Shown here: positions 54,086-63,067 of the stretch, in pieces
Layout of the letters: each line of letters opens with the position of its first letter
Numbering within the stretch: position 1 is the stretch's first letter
Source of the DNA: Janthinobacterium sp. 344
GTDB taxonomy: Bacteria; Pseudomonadota; Gammaproteobacteria; Burkholderiales; Burkholderiaceae_D
DNA: 64,000 nucleotides
Assembly: GCF_900112025.1 (NCBI RefSeq)
Contig: NZ_FOKL01000001.1
Location: 484,762 to 548,761 of the forward strand
Direction: 5' to 3'
Notes under the pieces: model-generated
Told to the model about the DNA's origin: nothing
Database searches by the model: none
Seen by the model: the letters and a program-made list of their open reading frames with translations, nothing else
Made by a program: the position numbers and the translations under genes

Positions 54086-55468
54086 ATGGGCATGGCAGCG
54101 AAAGTCTTGTGGGGAGAAGGCCTGTTCCTGCGGCCGCAGCACTTCCAGCGCCAGGATCAATATCATGAAATGCGCTTGCATCACACGGCCAGCGCGCTGC
54201 ATCCGTATCTGTGGGGCGTGGCGCACATGGAATGGGACCTGGCGGCGCTGCAGACGGGCACCTTGCGCCTGCTGGCGCTGTCGGCCATCTTCCGCGACGG
54301 CGAAGTATTCGAGGCGGCCGGCGACGGCGCGCCGGGCAGCGACGCCCTGCCGGCGCCGGTGGACCTGGAAGCCCTGCCGCCCTCCGTGCAGGAAGTGACC
54401 TACTACGCGGCCCTGCCGGTGCTGAACCGCGAAGGCGTGAACTACACGGCGCAGCCGGCGACCGGCACCGGCGCCGCCAGCACGCCGCCGAACACCCGCT
54501 ATGTGCACAGCATGCGCGCCACGCCCGACCTGTTTACGGAGTCCGCCGTGGCCGACGTGGCCTACCTGAAAAAGACCTTGCGCCTGCTTCCCGACAGCGA
54601 GGCGCGCGGCTCCTACGACTGCCTGCCGCTGATCGCCCTGCGGCGCACGGTGTCGGGTGGTTTCGAAGCCGTGCCCGCGTTCATGGCGCCCAGCCTGGCG
54701 ATTGCCGGCGCGCCGCGCCTGCAAGGCGTGCTGGAACACCTGCTCGACGCGCTGCAGGCCAAGGTGGGCGCGCTGCACGGCCACCACCGCGAACCGAGCC
54801 GCAACGTGATCGAGTTCCGTTCGGGCGACGTGTCCTCGTTCTGGCTGCTGCACACGGTCAGCACGGCCGCCACCACCCTGATGCACTATGTGCGCCATCC
54901 TGCCCTGCATCCGGAGCGCCTGTACGAAGCGCTGCTGGGTCTGGCGGGCGGCCTGCTCAGCTACTCCAGGCACTACACGCTGGCCAGCCTGCCCGCCTAC
55001 GACCATGCGCAGCCGGGCGCCTGTTTCGACGCCATCGACGGCATCATCCGCGAACTGCTCGACACGGTCATCTCGTCCAAGTATTTTTCCATCGCCCTGC
55101 TCGAGGACAAGCCATCGTACTACCTGGGCAAGCTCGATTCGGGCAAGATCGACCAGCACACCACCTTGTACCTGGCCATCCGCGCCGCCATGCCGGCCAT
55201 CGAACTGGTCGACGTGGTGCCGCTGCGCGTCAAGGTGGGCGCGCCCGACGACGTGGAGAAATGCGTGCTGTCAGCCATGCCCGGCGTGAAGCTGTCGCAC
55301 GCGCCACAGGTTCCCGCCGCCATCCCCGTGCGCCCTGATACGTATTATTTTGCGATCGACAACCGCGGCGCGCTGTACGAGCAAATGCGCAAGGCGCAGT
55401 CGATCTCCGTGTACGTGCCGGCCGGCATACGCGACCTGCAGCTGGAACTGATCGCGGTGACGGCATGA
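54086..55468 (+). CDS. tssK: T6SS baseplate-membrane connector TssK
   Basis: A 460-residue cytosolic protein linking the baseplate to the TssL-TssM membrane complex. The N-terminal KVLWGEGLFLRPQHFQRQDQYHE is the family signature. Further landmarks are EVTYYAALPVLNREGVNY, SRNVIEFRSGDVSSFWLLHTVSTAATTLMHYVRHPALHPERLYEALLGLAGGL and PDTYYFAIDNRGALYEQMRKAQSISVYVPAGI. It starts 37 nt after tssJ and overlaps tssL by four bases. Full length. Confidence 0.96.
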   Translation: MGMAAKVLWGEGLFLRPQHFQRQDQYHEMRLHHTASALHPYLWGVAHMEWDLAALQTGTLRLLALSAIFRDGEVFEAAGDGAPGSDALPAPVDLEALPPSVQEVTYYAALPVLNREGVNYTAQPATGTGAASTPPNTRYVHSMRATPDLFTESAVADVAYLKKTLRLLPDSEARGSYDCLPLIALRRTVSGGFEAVPAFMAPSLAIAGAPRLQGVLEHLLDALQAKVGALHGHHREPSRNVIEFRSGDVSSFWLLHTVSTAATTLMHYVRHPALHPERLYEALLGLAGGLLSYSRHYTLASLPAYDHAQPGACFDAIDGIIRELLDTVISSKYFSIALLEDKPSYYLGKLDSGKIDQHTTLYLAIRAAMPAIELVDVVPLRVKVGAPDDVEKCVLSAMPGVKLSHAPQVPAAIPVRPDTYYFAIDNRGALYEQMRKAQSISVYVPAGIRDLQLELIAVTA

Positions 55469-56250
55469 GCCAGCTCATCGAACGGCGCGCGGCGCCCTCC
55501 CTGCTGGGTCCTCGCGGCCCCGCCCCGGCAAACAGCAGCCGGCATGCCGGCAGCGCCCTGCTGGACCTGATGCACGAAGGCTTCTACATGCTGTTCATGC
55601 TGAAGAATGGTTCGTCGCCCGGCGATGAGCAAAGCTTCATGGAGCGCATCACGGCCTTTCTCGGCGACTTCGAACGCGAAGCGAAAAAGATCCGCGCCGA
55701 CGGCGATGATATCGAGGCGGCCAAATATGCGTTTTGCTCGGCCGTCGATGAAATCATCCTGGCCTCGCCCTTCTCCTTGCGCAAGCAGTGGGAGCGGCGC
55801 CCGCTGCAGTTGCTGATCTTCGGCGACCAGCTGGCCGGCGAACACTTTTTCGACCGTCTCGACGCCTTGCGCGGCAAGGGCGCCATGCGCGTGCAGGCGC
55901 TGCAGGTCTTCCACATGTGCCTGTTGCTGGGCTTCCAGGGAAAATATGCGATCGACGGCGGCGAGAAACTCAGCTATCTGACCAGCCGCCTGGGCGACGA
56001 GATCGCCCACATCAAGGGCAAGAGCCGGGGCTTCGCGCCGCGCGCCGAGCGCCCCGACCAGGTGGTCAACAAGCGCCGCAGCGACGTGCCGCTATGGGCC
56101 TTGTCCAGCATCTTCGCCCTGCTGGCCATCTGCGCCTACCTGGGCCTGAAAACGCATCTGACACATGCCACGCAAACGACGCTGGCGGCCTATGCGGACC
56201 TGGTCAAGCTGGCGCCGCGACCGGCGAACCTGACCATCACGCTGCCTTGA
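55465..56250 (+). CDS. tssL: T6SS inner-membrane protein TssL (DotU family)
   Basis: A 261-residue DotU/TssL protein. The cytoplasmic domain shows LLDLMHEGFYMLFMLKNG, FEREAKKIRADGDDIEAAKYAFCSAVDEIILAS, LQLLIFGDQLAGEHFFDRLD and LQVFHMCLLLGFQGKYAIDGGEKL, all typical. One C-terminal helix (VPLWALSSIFALLAICAYLGL) anchors it, leaving a short periplasmic tail. No peptidoglycan-binding OmpA domain is fused; a separate OmpA-type protein is encoded next to it, convergently. The ATG overlaps the tssK stop. Confidence 0.95.
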   Translation: MSQLIERRAAPSLLGPRGPAPANSSRHAGSALLDLMHEGFYMLFMLKNGSSPGDEQSFMERITAFLGDFEREAKKIRADGDDIEAAKYAFCSAVDEIILASPFSLRKQWERRPLQLLIFGDQLAGEHFFDRLDALRGKGAMRVQALQVFHMCLLLGFQGKYAIDGGEKLSYLTSRLGDEIAHIKGKSRGFAPRAERPDQVVNKRRSDVPLWALSSIFALLAICAYLGLKTHLTHATQTTLAAYADLVKLAPRPANLTITLP

Positions 56251-56264
56251 TCATTGCGCGTTGA

Positions 56265-57053
56265 TCATTGTGCGATCCTGAATTCGATGCGCCGGTTGCG
56301 CGCCCGGCCATCGGCCGTGGCGTTGCTGGCCACGGGGCGGTCCGGTCCCTGGCCCGAGGTCAGCACCATCTCCGCCTTGATGCCTTGCGTGATGAAATAA
56401 CTGCGCACGGCGTCGGCGCGCGCCTGGCTCAGCGCCACATTGCTGGCGCGCAGACCCGTGTTGTCCGTGTGGCCGATCACTTCCACCTTGCGCTCCTTGA
56501 GCTTTTGCATGACAGCCGCCATCTCGTCGAGGATGGCCAGGCCGGCTGGCGTGATGCTCGCCTTGCCGCTGTCGAATTCGATGATGCGCTTGTCCAGCGC
56601 CGCGTCGAGCATGCCCTGCTCCGCCTCGGCCGCCTTGACGCGCAAGCCGTTGTTGACGATGTAGGTGGGATTGAGGCTGGTGGCGATGTCGCTGGCGATC
56701 TGCTGGCGCTGCGCCTCGTTGGCCACTTCACCGCGCACGCTGACGTTGCTGCCGTCGATGCTGATCTGTCCGCGCGAGATGAGCTTCAGGTTCGGCGCGA
56801 TCAGCTTCTGCACATAAGCGTTCCAGTTGGCTGGCACGGCCACGTTGCCGATGGCGATCTGGTCGACCACGCGCTCGGCGCCATACAGTTCGCGCAGGCG
56901 CGCCAGCACGGCCGCCTTGGCCCCTTCATCTGCCAGGGTGCCCGTCACCAGGATCTGTCCCGGCATGGGCGTGGCGGGCGCCTGTGCCTGCACCTGGGCG
57001 CGGCAAGGCATGGCGGCGGCAAGCAGCAGCACGACGATGGCGGAAGATTTCAT
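56265..57053 (-). CDS. OmpA-family peptidoglycan-binding protein of the T6SS locus
   Basis: A 262-residue exported protein (signal MKSSAIVVLLLAAAMPCRA). The middle contains BON-like repeats (ISIDGSNVSVRGEVANEAQRQQIASDIATSLN). The C-terminal OmpA domain runs from about 150 (IEFDSGKASITPAGLAILDEMAAVM ... EVIGHTDNTGLRASNVALSQARADAVRSYFITQGI ... ARNRRIEFRI), with the Asp and Arg that hold diaminopimelate. Because TssL lacks a wall-binding domain, this protein may provide it, like TagN/TagL in other systems. It ends 15 nt from the convergent tssL and lies 9 nt after tagF. Confidence 0.88.
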   Translation of the reverse strand: MKSSAIVVLLLAAAMPCRAQVQAQAPATPMPGQILVTGTLADEGAKAAVLARLRELYGAERVVDQIAIGNVAVPANWNAYVQKLIAPNLKLISRGQISIDGSNVSVRGEVANEAQRQQIASDIATSLNPTYIVNNGLRVKAAEAEQGMLDAALDKRIIEFDSGKASITPAGLAILDEMAAVMQKLKERKVEVIGHTDNTGLRASNVALSQARADAVRSYFITQGIKAEMVLTSGQGPDRPVASNATADGRARNRRIEFRIAQ

Positions 57054-57062
57054 CGCAATCCT

Positions 57063-58043
57063 TCAGGCAAAGGTTTCGGCAAACAGGCTGCAGGCCGAGC
57101 GCAGCGACATCTGTTCCTGCTGCAGGCAGGCGGAGAACCGGCGCAGCGCCGGCTCCGCCCCCAGCTGCTCGTCGACCCAGTCCAGCTGATCGAAGACGAT
57201 CAGCCGCTCGCCGGCCGACTGCGGCTCGATCAGCGCGCGCAAGCCATGCGGATCGGCGCCGCAAAAGCCGATCACCAGCACCGGTGCCTCATCCAGATGG
57301 GCGAAGAACAGCGCCAGTTCGAAATCGGCCTGGCGCAGGAATGGCGTGACCAGGTGCAGCCAGAAGCTGGCCGCCAGTTCGCGCGCGTGCGCGTCCTGCG
57401 GCAGTGGCAGCACCAGGCTTTTTTCCAGGCGCGGGCGGCCGCTCTGGCGCACGGGGCGCAGCAGCAAGCCGAGTCCCAGCAGCAGCTCGCGCACCGTCAC
57501 GGGAAAGGTGGGCGAGGCCAGCATGGCTTGCAGGCTGTGCACCGTCTGCGCCTGTAAAAAATCCGAGAATTGCACCGCATGGCAAGCGGCGCCCGTATCG
57601 ATTTCCACCACGTTGCCGGCCAGCGCCAGCAGCGCCGCCCCCGGTTCGGCGCTGGCCACGATGCCGTGCGACAGCTGCTCCACCCGCTGCCACAGCGGCG
57701 CCAGCACCAGCGGACTGCGGGCAACAAAGGTGCCGGCATCGTCGACCTCCAGCGCCCCCATGGCCATGAAGGGAAAGCGCCGGTGCGACTGGTCGCTGCT
57801 CGCTTCCAGGCGCCCGGCGATGGCGCGCCGGCTGCGCGTGCCGACAAAGGCGAAGCGCAGCGGCGGCAAGGCGTCGTAATTGAGCTTCCAGCGCGGTTCG
57901 GCCGTCAACGCGTTCATGACTTGCGCCAGCCAGTCGTCGAGCAGCTGCACCAGCGCGTGGTTGTCGCAGGCCTTGATGAAGTCGCCGCGCGCGGGGATCT
58001 TGCCAAAGTATCCCAGGCGCACCTGCTGCGGCCCGCGCATCAT
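57063..58043 (-). CDS. tagF: T6SS-associated protein TagF (DUF2094)
   Basis: A 326-residue TagF protein. In Pseudomonas TagF represses T6SS assembly post-translationally. Family motifs: RLGYFGKIPARGDFIKACDNHALVQLLDDWLAQVMNAL, then LRFAFVGTRSRRAIAGRLEASSDQSHRRFPFMAMGAL, and a C-terminal part with FWLHLVTPFLRQADFELALFFAHL. The ATG at 58043 overlaps the tssM stop by four bases. The PpkA/PppA phosphorylation partners are not in the window, which suggests phosphorylation-independent action. Its C-terminus is longer than the minimal family domain. Confidence 0.9.
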   Translation of the reverse strand: MMRGPQQVRLGYFGKIPARGDFIKACDNHALVQLLDDWLAQVMNALTAEPRWKLNYDALPPLRFAFVGTRSRRAIAGRLEASSDQSHRRFPFMAMGALEVDDAGTFVARSPLVLAPLWQRVEQLSHGIVASAEPGAALLALAGNVVEIDTGAACHAVQFSDFLQAQTVHSLQAMLASPTFPVTVRELLLGLGLLLRPVRQSGRPRLEKSLVLPLPQDAHARELAASFWLHLVTPFLRQADFELALFFAHLDEAPVLVIGFCGADPHGLRALIEPQSAGERLIVFDQLDWVDEQLGAEPALRRFSACLQQEQMSLRSACSLFAETFA

Positions 58044-61000
58044 GGCGCCACCCCGCCCGCCACTCCCGCCACCGCGTCCGCGACACCTGCCGCCGGCGGT
58101 GCCGCCACGGCCGTGCCAACGATCGTTTCCGGCAGCTTCATGCCGCGAAAGCCCTGTTCCTGCACGGCCGTCGCGGCGCCGGCGCCCGTGGTTTCGGCGC
58201 TGCTGGTGATTTTCAGGTCCAGCGCCACGGCCACGTCGCCGCGCGTCCAGCGCAGCTCGAACACGCCGCCGTCCTTGCGCTTTTTGCTGGCCGCGTCGAT
58301 CATGCGCTTCAGGCCAAACTGGCCCGCTTCGTTGAACAGTTCCACCGTGCGCCCGTCGAAGGTGACGGCCGTGATCCTTGCTCCCGGCGCGCCCTGCGGG
58401 CTGGGATGGACCATGTTGGTCCACTGCGCCGGCGTATTGCGGTAGCGCAGCTGCTGGCCGTCGATCTCCACCGTGTATTCCAGCGTGCCCGGCGCGGGCG
58501 ATGGCTGGATCTGGAACACGGTTTGCGCCGCCGTCGAGGTGGACGCCACGCCCCCCGCGCCCAGCGGCGCGATCCAGCCGGGGAAGCGCGCCACCACCTG
58601 CGGCGACAGGCTGATGCCCATGTCGGCCCAGGTGCGCGGCGCCAGCACGTCGCCGCGCCGCACCACCAGCGGTCCCATGGCGGTGGTGACGAATTTCGCC
58701 ACCAGCCCTTCCGGGCCGAAGAACTGGCCGATTTCCAGGTTGCTCGCCTCGATGCGCGCCGAGGGCGCAAACGGATATTTGTTCGCCAGCGACTTCTGGA
58801 ACGGCTCATACACCTGCGCCGCCCAGGTCTTGTTGATGTCCAGCTCCGCCGGCGCGACGATGACGGCAAAGGTCTGCATCAATGGCCGCACGAGGATGGG
58901 CCGGATGGCCTGCTTTTGCGCGTCGCTCATCCCCGTGAGCATCTGCTCGTCGACCAGTTTCAAGGTGTCGGCCAGTTCGGAGCCGCTGCCTTCCAGCGTC
59001 TGCTGCATGAACTGGCGCGCGCCTGGCCCGGGATCGCCCTGGTTCTTCAGCTGGTTCAAACGGCTGCGCAGTTTCGACAGCGCCTCCAGGTAGGCGCGCA
59101 TCAGCGACGCATCCTTCTCGTTGGCGGCCATCAGCTTGCCCACGCCCGCAAACTCGCGCCCCACGGGTCCCATGGGCTTGTCCAGGCGGGCCGGGTCGAT
59201 CTGCGCGTTCAGGCCGGGATTGGCCGTCAGCTGCGAGGGCGCCCGGCGCAGCACGGTCTCCTTGAACCAGGCAATGATGCCCCGCTCGGCCTTGCGCAGC
59301 TGCGCATTTTGCAGCGCCGGGTTGTCCCACGACGTCTCCTGGTAGATGGTCGTGAGCAGCTTGGCGATCGGCGAGGACTGCGGGTCGCCCAGCCGGTTCA
59401 TGGCTTGCACGGCGCCGTCGAAGCCTTTCAGGTCGGCGACGGCCACGCCCTGCACGAACTTTTGCCATTCGCGCGCGTAGTCGGCCTTGTACATGGCCAC
59501 CAGGTTTTTCTCGATCTGCTCCGGACTGCCTTCCAGCGTCAGGTCGTCGGTCGACGCGCTTTTCAGCACCCAGTCGGCGCTTTGCAGTTCGCGGTTGGCG
59601 GCATCGCGGAACGCCCCTTCGACGAACTGTTCCCAGGCCTGGCGCGTGTAGGCGCCGGACACGGCATAACTGCCCGCCAGCAGCGCCTGGTCCTGCTCGC
59701 CGACGATGCGCGCCACCGTCATGCCCGGAAAGCGCGTTGACGCGCGCGCGCGGATATCGGCATACACGCGCTCGCGCGCCGGCATGCCGCGCACCACGCG
59801 GCGCAGGTTGTCGCGCGCCTGGTCCACCAGCGCCAGCTTCTGTTCGATGCGCGGCCACGACGGATCGGCCACCTGCGCCAGGTAGAACGTCAGGAGCCGC
59901 TCGGCGCTGCGTATCATCTGCTCGCGCGGCATGGCGCCACGGTTGCCTTCCAGCCAGCCGCGCCAGAAACGCGTCATCTGGTCATTCAGATGGCTGCTTT
60001 CCGCATGCGTTTTATCGGCCAGCATCAGATAGGTTTTCAGCGCGTTGTAGGCGTCTTCCACATTCGTCGGCGACGCGGCCTGGTACTGGAAGGTGCGTGC
60101 GGCGGGCGATGCAGCCGGTGCCGCGGCCGGTGTCTGCGGCGTGCGCGCCGCCGGCTGCAGCTGGTCGGCGCTGGCATTCATCTCGGCCAGCAAGCCCTCC
60201 AGTGCGCCCACCACGGGTTCGAGCATGACGTGGCGCGCGCCGGCAAAATATTCCTCGCGCAGCTTACGTTCGAGCAACTCGCCCTGGTACAAGCCCATGC
60301 GCAAGGACCAGGGCCGTTGCGTGCGGTACGCTTCCAGCTGCTCGATGCGGTCCTGCAAGATCTCCAGCGCTTCCAGGCGCGACTGCAAGTCCAGGCGCTG
60401 CTCCTGCAGGCGCACCACCTTGTTCAGATCGGCCTCGACATTGGCCACCAGTTGCCGGTTGCCCAGGTACGACCAGCTCCAGCCGCCCAGGCAGGCGCCC
60501 AGGGTCACGGTGGCGGCAAAGAATATGGCGTACTTGAAACGCACCTTGTTGCGGCTGGCATAGTTGGCGACCAGGTGTTTATCGGCAAAAATCACCTTGC
60601 GGAACAGGTCGAGCAGGAAATAGCCATGCTGGCGCGCCCCCGTTGGCGCCACGGCGGGCGCAGGCGCGAAGGCCAGATCAAAGCGGCGCGCCACCTGCTG
60701 CGACGATGCGCTGACGGGCTCGCCTTCCTGCAGCGCGCTGGTCAGATAAAAACCACGGAACACGGGCTGGAACTGGAACGGGTTTTCCTCGAACAGGGTG
60801 GCGATGAAGGCGCGCAGGGCGGGCTTGATGGCGGCGAACTCGAGCGGGAAAGTAAACACCCCGGGCGCCATGGTCTGGCGCTGGCGGTGCGCCATGTTGG
60901 CCAGGCTCATTTCCGTCAAGCCATCATGCAATTCGTCAAAACTCTGGTCGAAGAAATTCAGCAGGTCCGCCGTGGGCAGCTTGCGCTGGTAGGGCATGGT

Positions 61001-61864
61001 GGCGCCCCAGACCCGCTCGCGCTCGCTGCGTTCCGCATCCGCGAAAAACTCCGAGAAGCCGGCGATCAGGTCGGCCTTGGTAAACACGATGTACAGGGGC
61101 GCGAATACTTCCAGGCGCTCGATGACGTCCTGCACGCGCTTGCGCAGGCTGCGCGCCAGTTGCATGCCGACATCAGGATCGCCGCCCAGTTCGGCGATGC
61201 TGACGGCGATGAGGATGCCGTTGATGGGCGCCTTGCGCCGGTATTTTTTCAGCAGGTCAAGAAAGCCGAACCATTCGCCGCGGTGCTCGTCGACCACGGA
61301 ATAGCGGCCCGCCGTGTCGAGCACGATGCCGTCCGTGGTAAAGAACCAGTCGCAGTTGCGCGTGCCGCCCACGCCTTGCACGATCTTGCCGTCGGCGAAG
61401 GGAAATTGCAGGCCTGAATGCAGGATGGCGCTGCTCTTGCCGGCGGCCGGATTGCCGATGATCATGTACCACGGTAATTCGTACAGCGCGGCGGCGCCCG
61501 ACTTGAGCCCCAGCTTGGAACTCTTGATGGTATCGATGGCTTCCAGCAAGCCGGTGCGCACGGCGTCGAGCTCGCCATGCTGCGGATGCGCCGTCGTGGA
61601 AGCCGAGGCGGCCTGCGCGGCGGCGATCTCGGCCTGGTTGAGTATCGCCTGCCCCAGCGCCTGCGCATCGCGCCGCGCGCGGCGCCGGCGCCACAGCCAC
61701 ACGCCCAGCCAGATGACAAAGGCGAGCAGCAGCACGGCCACGGCCCAGACCAGCGCCACTTCCAGCATGTCGGCACCCAGGTACAGGAACACGGCCAGAG
61801 CCACGAAGCCGAAGATGGTCAGATGGCGGCTATCGGTAAGGAAATGCCAGATTCTTCGCAGCAT
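58040..61864 (-). CDS. tssM: T6SS inner-membrane protein TssM (IcmF family)
   Basis: A 1274-residue core protein of the membrane complex, spanning from cytosol to periplasm to contact TssJ. Two N-terminal helices lie at about 15-58. The cytoplasmic NTPase-like domain has Walker A GNPAAGKS (137-144) and VLDTAGRY near 181-188. A third helix lies at about 445-463 (YAIFFAATVTLGACLGGWSW). The long periplasmic part includes IcmF-related and C-terminal DUF1215-like regions. The start at 61864 (MLRRIWHFL) is chosen because homology begins there; upstream codons are non-conserved. It is coupled to tagF and preceded by a 219-nt gap. Confidence 0.95.
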   Translation of the reverse strand: MLRRIWHFLTDSRHLTIFGFVALAVFLYLGADMLEVALVWAVAVLLLAFVIWLGVWLWRRRRARRDAQALGQAILNQAEIAAAQAASASTTAHPQHGELDAVRTGLLEAIDTIKSSKLGLKSGAAALYELPWYMIIGNPAAGKSSAILHSGLQFPFADGKIVQGVGGTRNCDWFFTTDGIVLDTAGRYSVVDEHRGEWFGFLDLLKKYRRKAPINGILIAVSIAELGGDPDVGMQLARSLRKRVQDVIERLEVFAPLYIVFTKADLIAGFSEFFADAERSERERVWGATMPYQRKLPTADLLNFFDQSFDELHDGLTEMSLANMAHRQRQTMAPGVFTFPLEFAAIKPALRAFIATLFEENPFQFQPVFRGFYLTSALQEGEPVSASSQQVARRFDLAFAPAPAVAPTGARQHGYFLLDLFRKVIFADKHLVANYASRNKVRFKYAIFFAATVTLGACLGGWSWSYLGNRQLVANVEADLNKVVRLQEQRLDLQSRLEALEILQDRIEQLEAYRTQRPWSLRMGLYQGELLERKLREEYFAGARHVMLEPVVGALEGLLAEMNASADQLQPAARTPQTPAAAPAASPAARTFQYQAASPTNVEDAYNALKTYLMLADKTHAESSHLNDQMTRFWRGWLEGNRGAMPREQMIRSAERLLTFYLAQVADPSWPRIEQKLALVDQARDNLRRVVRGMPARERVYADIRARASTRFPGMTVARIVGEQDQALLAGSYAVSGAYTRQAWEQFVEGAFRDAANRELQSADWVLKSASTDDLTLEGSPEQIEKNLVAMYKADYAREWQKFVQGVAVADLKGFDGAVQAMNRLGDPQSSPIAKLLTTIYQETSWDNPALQNAQLRKAERGIIAWFKETVLRRAPSQLTANPGLNAQIDPARLDKPMGPVGREFAGVGKLMAANEKDASLMRAYLEALSKLRSRLNQLKNQGDPGPGARQFMQQTLEGSGSELADTLKLVDEQMLTGMSDAQKQAIRPILVRPLMQTFAVIVAPAELDINKTWAAQVYEPFQKSLANKYPFAPSARIEASNLEIGQFFGPEGLVAKFVTTAMGPLVVRRGDVLAPRTWADMGISLSPQVVARFPGWIAPLGAGGVASTSTAAQTVFQIQPSPAPGTLEYTVEIDGQQLRYRNTPAQWTNMVHPSPQGAPGARITAVTFDGRTVELFNEAGQFGLKRMIDAASKKRKDGGVFELRWTRGDVAVALDLKITSSAETTGAGAATAVQEQGFRGMKLPETIVGTAVAAPPAAGVADAVAGVAGGVAP

Positions 61865-62083
61865 GGTGAGCCCAGGGTGAGGTCGCAAAGCGGGATGGCC
61901 GCCGCAAGAGCATGAGCGGACCCGGTCGATCCTGACAGCAATGCCGGGAAACTTTGTTGACAAATAACAAGTGTTGAACGGCCGCGCCGTGCAGCGTGCC
62001 GGGCACTATTGACGCCGCGCAAGCATGCTTGCGCCTTTGAAAACACCGCGCGCGGGCGGCGCTAGAATGGCTGGCGCCGCCTG

Positions 62084-62938
62084 TCAGTTCGTCGCTGCCG
62101 ACTTGCCCAGCACCTGGCGCTGCGGCAATTCCGTGTGGCCGAAATCCATCATGGTCCAGCGCCCGCCCCAGCGCAGGCCTACCGATTCGGCCGTCACGCC
62201 ATATAAACGGTAGCCGCGCATGGCCCACGCATTTTTTTCAGAAATGATGAGCTTTCCCTCATGCATGAACGCGCAATCGGCGGCCAGGCCATACTGGTGA
62301 TAACTTTGAAAGGCCCGGGCGTTCGTCACGTTCGGGCCGGCCGCCGCCAGCTGGTTCTGGCGGGCGGGGCTGCGGTAGCCTTCCAGCAAGACCATATCGT
62401 AGCCATGCACCTCCTTCATGATCTTGAACACCAGCAACAGGCGCTGCGCGTAATCATGGTCGAGCAACTGCCAGTTGCGGCTGGCGCCGCCCAGCAGCGG
62501 ACGCAACTGGGTCACCTCCGCCGTGGTAAACAACAGCGGCGGCAGGGTCGGCGGCGGCACCAGCTGCTCGCCTTTCAGCAAGTCGCTGACCTGGTCATTG
62601 ATGGCGTGTTGCCGGTCGGCATAGCCACGCAGGGCAATGCGGTCGCTGGACAGCCAGGCCAGCAGTGGCGGCATGACGATCAGCATGCCGCCTGCCAGCG
62701 ACAGCCAGCGGTGGCGCAGCAGCAGCCGCCAGGCGCGCGCCGTGCCGGAACCCGTGTGCTGCCGCAAGCGCTGCCATTGCGCCCCGCCGCCCTGGTTCAG
62801 GCGCCGGGCGCGCCGCTGCACGCGCCAGCCCAGGTTGACCATGGCGTGCAGCAAGGTGGCGCGCCCGCCGGGAAACAGCAGCAGCCAGCAGGCGAAACAG
62901 GCAAGCAGGAAATACATCAGGACCAGGGCGACGAACAT
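62084..62938 (-). CDS. Membrane-anchored M15-type peptidoglycan peptidase, TagX-like
   Basis: A 284-residue protein. Two hydrophobic helices (residues ~3-22 and ~81-97) flank a basic cytoplasmic loop. The periplasmic domain carries the M15 (VanY/DacY-type) motifs: LLEGYRSPARQN (184-195), SYHQYGLAAD with His214 and Asp221, and MMDFGHTE with His268. These are the usual zinc and catalytic positions of L,D-/D,D-peptidases. Acinetobacter T6SS loci encode TagX, a peptidase of similar type needed for assembly, so a wall-opening role is likely. It lies upstream of tssM on the same strand, 219 nt away. Confidence 0.85.
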   Translation of the reverse strand: MFVALVLMYFLLACFACWLLLFPGGRATLLHAMVNLGWRVQRRARRLNQGGGAQWQRLRQHTGSGTARAWRLLLRHRWLSLAGGMLIVMPPLLAWLSSDRIALRGYADRQHAINDQVSDLLKGEQLVPPPTLPPLLFTTAEVTQLRPLLGGASRNWQLLDHDYAQRLLLVFKIMKEVHGYDMVLLEGYRSPARQNQLAAAGPNVTNARAFQSYHQYGLAADCAFMHEGKLIISEKNAWAMRGYRLYGVTAESVGLRWGGRWTMMDFGHTELPQRQVLGKSAATN

Positions 62939-63067
62939 GGGGCGCTCCGTGACAGGGATCTGCGGGGGTCGGACAGCAATTGCCCGGCGGTATCGCTAGA
63001 TCGTATGCGTGCGCGGCCCACATGAGCGCGGTTTACATCAAGCTCGATCCAGTTCGGAGGTGATATT

